A DNA stretch of 64,000 bases, taken from positions 52,559,738-52,623,737 of the forward strand of contig NC_052612.1 in NCBI RefSeq assembly GCF_016545825.1. Reading direction: 5' to 3'. Positions 60,814 to 64,000 of this stretch are shown here, piece after piece (the first letter of the stretch is position 1; every line of letters begins with the position of its first letter). This DNA is from Eucalyptus grandis. Taxonomy: Eukaryota > Streptophyta > Magnoliopsida > Myrtales > Myrtaceae. The position numbers and the translations under genes were made by a program. Under the pieces are notes generated by a model. It was not told the DNA's origin and did not search any database. It worked only from the letters and a program-made list of their open reading frames with translations.

Positions 60814-61521
60814 ACAATCCTCTCCTCTCCTCTCCTGCGATTTCCCCCTTTCTTGTTCGGAAGTTCTTGAAAAGTGGGGGTTTTTCCCTTTACAAGTGAT
60901 ATACAAAGAAAATTCAGGGGAAATCTTGTTGTTGTTTTCTGTTCTGTAAATAAAATTCAGTGCTTCGATTCTAGGCAGCAATCCAATTGCTCAGTGGCTG
61001 AAATTCAAGGGGAATGATGTAATGGTTATCTTAAATTTTCATCAGGAAATCTCGGGACCCATTTCGTTTATTTTGATGGTTATTGAATTTTTTTGACATC
61101 TGATGAGGGAAGATTGAAGGGCAAAGCGGTGGGGAGGACTGGTGATGGACGGGTTATGATGAGGGGCCCCCAACCTCTTCCTTCTTTTCATCTGGTGTCG
61201 TCTTCATCATTGTATCCCAGCTGTAGAGTCTGCGATCGCCGTTCCGGTTTTGCTTGCTTGCTTGCTTGCCTGCGTATGGCCATGTTTGTCTCGCTTGAGA
61301 GTGATAAAACTTCTTGATCTTGAGTTCATGAAACGGTTACTCCACCACCATTCCGTTCCAGGCACTTCCGAGGTCCGTTAGCAAGGTAGCCTTTACGTCC
61401 CACTTTGTAACTGAAGCCAGCCATTAATTGAAGAGTGATGCAATCGACATCATCCAGGCAGTTTCTGAATGCCAAGAATGAATGCTTTCTCCTCCTCCCC
61501 CCCAAACCCACCTCCCACTTC
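60814..61521. other. GAE 3' side and upstream of the ECA1-like gene
   Basis: Begins with the probable GAE 3' UTR. Contains a short (cttg)n run near 61253-61270. No gene was seen. Confidence 0.4.
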
Positions 61522-61528
61522 TATAAAT
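61522..61528 (+). promoter_or_regulatory. TATA box of the ECA1/prolamin-like gene
   Basis: TATAAAT lies 73 bases before the ATG at 61601, followed by a C/T-rich leader, a typical plant arrangement. Confidence 0.65.
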
Positions 61529-61600
61529 GGAACTGGTTCGCACCGTTCGTCTCTTCACCTTCCACTTTTGTTCCCTCCCCTCCCTCCCCCTCTTTCAACC

Positions 61601-61988
61601 ATGGCAAGATCAGAAAACTTCGGCTTCGTCGCGTTCTTGCTCATCGCCAGTGGAGTCGCCCTGTTGTCCATCGCAAGGGCGGATTATGAGGACGCACCTG
61701 CCCCTGAACCCTCGGGGCCGGATTCTTTTCTGGCCCAATGCGCTTCCAAGCTGACCGAGAAGTGCGGGGAGGACATCTTCGGCAACATATTCACGAAGGA
61801 GATCGAGCTCACCCCCGGAATGCTGTAAGAAGCCCGTGTTGGTGGGGAGAGAGTGCCACGAGGCTATGGTGAATTTCATTGTCTCCATTCCCACTTTCGC
61901 CAAGAATGCCTCCATCACCGTGCCCAGGAGCAAGCAGGTGTGGAATAAGTGCGTCTTGTTGAGCGAAGAAACCCTTCCCCCGGCGTAA
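61601..61988 (+). CDS. Secreted ECA1 / prolamin-like cysteine-rich protein, one frameshift
   Basis: Belongs to the prolamin-like (DUF1278) group, which includes gamete- and embryo-sac-expressed proteins such as EC1 and DD11 relatives. The first frame gives a signal peptide MARSENFGFVAFLLIASGVALLSIARA and then FLAQCASKLTEKCGEDIFGN, ending TPGML at a TAA. A shift of one base at about 61815-61818 (acccccggaatgc) exposes CCKKPVLVGRECHEAMVNFI and ends WNKCVLLSEETLPPA. The joined pattern has six cysteines (C, C, CC, C, C), as expected for the family. The extra base lies next to a run of C, so a sequence error is plausible. Total length would be about 128 residues. Intronless. Confidence 0.82.
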
Positions 61989-62582
61989 GAAGGCCTGGTC
62001 TCGTTGGATCTAATCGATGTCAAATTATCTTCGCACGCTCGATAAAGGCGAAAGGAATGTTGACAGTTAAAAGAGTTGTTTATTTGCGCTACAATACAAT
62101 TTGCATCCATAATCAGTTCATGTCCTAAATTAGTTTTACCTTTGTCTCCGGAAGGAAAACCGAATAAGAGATCATTAATACGACCTACTGGGCTCGATTG
62201 ATAATTCAGAGACCAGGAAGATGTTCCCTAATCTAATCATCAGAAAAATTAAGACAAATCTGCCAAGCCTGCGATGTCATTTTATAGCAGACGTGATCAT
62301 GGACAGTAAAAAGAGAAGTATAAAAACAAGCTAGAATCTCTTGAGGATTCGAGGATCGTGCCAAGAATTTCCAGCAAAAATGCAATTTACAGAGGCTTAT
62401 GTACACCCAACAAAAGACACGGGTAAACATCAGCCAATTTCTCTCTCTAAGGTAACAATCTGAGAAACTTTCTACATTATGCCATATAACACCTGAGCCC
62501 GAAATGCAGCAGCTTTGAGGAAATACACCATTAATCCTGATACTTCTTTGAATGATGAGATCTTGTGAACTGAAAAAGCTGC
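61989..62582. other. Convergent 3' spacer
   Basis: The ECA1-like gene and the CNOT9-like gene end toward each other here. ORFs on the minus strand show no family signature and are probably 3' UTR. Confidence 0.45.
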
Positions 62583-63977
62583 TCATGAGTCGTTTATACC
62601 AGCAATCAGTAGCAGTTGTGAAAGCAATCTACGAATCACGGGAAACTCCTGCAATAATATCCACAAATTGACTGCAAGATTTGCATATCCTTCATAAAAA
62701 TATTAATCCGATGCCAAATTATCAGCAAATACCTTCAGGCTTTCATGAAAAGTGCCGTTGATGAAGGATTTAGGGAGTGACTGCTTCACAAGATTATGTC
62801 CCCTGTTAGACATGAATGACAGGTCTCAACTTAAGAATCAGGAGTCACCACATAAATTGAGAACAGTAGAATATTTGCTTGAAAACAAGTGCTAGAACTT
62901 TGCAGCACCATATCAATTTTCTAATTTAAGCCCCAGAAAATTCAAAAGCAGCTACTACGTGGCAAGCAGTTTGACGATGCACAGAATTATAATGCACCAC
63001 GCATACGTGAAAGAACCATACTCACACAAATATCCACCAGTCATGCATACCAGATGCATTTGGACGACAAAAGAGGAAACGCTTGCTTGGTACCTTTCAG
63101 TTTCACATCCAAAAGGAAATGAGATGAATTACCTTTCATCATGACATAAGAGAGTGTAGCACCGGATGGTATGAAAGAGGATTCGAGGAGAGAAGTCGTG
63201 CACAACAGCTATCTGATTTACCTGAAGCAAAGACAAAAGTAGTTTTAATTTTTAAGATTTGTGTAGTCACATTATATATGGCCACAGTGGCTGATAAAAG
63301 ACGTACCAAATTGTCCCATGTTCTCATCAGTCTATTCAATAGATGATCAGCTGCAGGACTGAATAAGTATGATATTCCGAAGTCCACCCGAAGTATGGAT
63401 TCAACAATGTGCAGTCCAATCTGATAAAGAAAGAACAGAATTTGAGAATAGCACAGACTTCGTCTAATCTTAAATAGGTGGACACCATGTGATAGGAATG
63501 CTAAGAAATCATAGAAAGTGAAGGGTAATTCTCACCACTTTTGTGAGTTCATTTCCAGTGTCCATGCTAATCAAGCATACTTCCACCACCTCATTTTCGA
63601 TAGCCCATTGGACAGCACTGGATTCTCTTGCCTTCAAGAAAGACATCAATATGGAAGGAAAAGTCAATTTTTATCTGAGATCAGATAAAGTCATTGATGA
63701 TTCACTGCACGAGAAATGGAATGTACCTGGCATAAAATGCCAAACACTGACAAGGCAACAGCTCTCACGTTGTCATACACCTCCAGTGTGGACACGAACA
63801 GTACTAAGGGTACCAAGAAGTTAACAATGCAGGCTGAACTAACAAAAGAAAGGAAAAGAGAAGGTTCGCGTGAAGATAAATGCTAGAGGATGGTCAGCCA
63901 ATTTCAGACACTGATGATAGTTTCCGAAGCCTACAGTTCATGAGCTTTTGCCTGGTTTCTCTATTAGCTGCAATGCA
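62583..63977 (-). CDS. Divergent CNOT9/RCD1-like (CCR4-NOT subunit 9) protein, 3' part
   Basis: CNOT9 (Rcd1, CAF40) is an armadillo-repeat subunit of the CCR4-NOT deadenylase. Seven exons are visible: 63977-63935, 63833-63727, 63631-63536, 63420-63307, 63221-63133, 62802-62733 and 62648-62583; all phases agree. The protein reads CIAANRETRQKLMNS, then FLVPLVLFVSTLEVYDNVR, GILCQARESSAVQWAIENE, VVEVCLISMDTGNELTKV, a helix around ILRVDFGISYLFSPAADHLL, FSPRILFHTIRCYTLLCHD and ends LLLIAGINDS. Order of segments and positions of acidic/hydrophobic residues follow CNOT9, but many family-typical residues (for example YICTTAERFFAVG) are replaced, so it is a diverged paralogue. The 5' part lies outside the window. 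It could have lost CCR4-NOT binding; that is unknown. Confidence 0.75.
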
Positions 63978-64000
63978 CTGCAATGAAGCAAAGAGTTAAC

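Overview
This is nuclear DNA of a flowering plant, most likely a dicot. The genes carry GT-AG introns, several products have chloroplast transit peptides, and the spacers are AT-rich and hold degraded Copia, hAT and foldback elements. The family content (metacaspase, FSD2, TOC34, EMB1270) suits a woody rosid, possibly Myrtales, but the sequence alone does not fix the species.

Positions 1-17000 are a compact, well-preserved gene block: the 3' part of a type I metacaspase (+), a plastid RAF2/pterin-dehydratase-like protein (+), the chloroplast iron superoxide dismutase FSD2 (+), the outer-envelope import GTPase TOC34 (-) and a VAN3-binding/FORKED-like protein (-). Exon joins for these genes were worked out base by base and, apart from the missing 5' end of the metacaspase, give full-length proteins. 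Positions 17000-21600 hold an 81-bp minisatellite, a foldback element and a small hAT-type element. Positions 21635-27159 (-) carry EMB1270, a long chloroplast PPR protein with a C-terminal SMR-like domain.

Positions 27160-57000 are a segmentally duplicated, repeat-rich region. A unit holding a small LEA (At5g17165-type) gene occurs three times (LEA-1, LEA-2, LEA-3). A CDR1-like aspartic protease follows LEA-2 and LEA-3 (AP1, AP2), and a third protease copy (AP3) is a truncated relic. A scrap of the EMB1270 5' end in front of the third unit marks the duplication breakpoint. The copies decay in different ways: LEA-1, AP1 and AP2 each carry their own frameshift, and AP3 is cut at the exact end of a Copia LTR. 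A pararetrovirus-like RNase H relic and two half-Copia elements in opposite orientations fill the gaps.

Positions 57500-64000 contain a second hAT-type element with a perfect 8-bp target duplication, a UDP-glucuronate 4-epimerase (GAE) gene with at least ten single-base losses (probably sequence errors), a secreted ECA1/prolamin-like cysteine-rich protein with one frameshift, and the 3' part of a divergent CNOT9/RCD1-like gene (-).

The genes share no common pathway, although four (RAF2-like, FSD2, TOC34, EMB1270) act in chloroplasts. I looked for an undescribed system and found none I could defend. The most informative feature is the LEA/aspartic-protease duplication array and how its copies have diverged.
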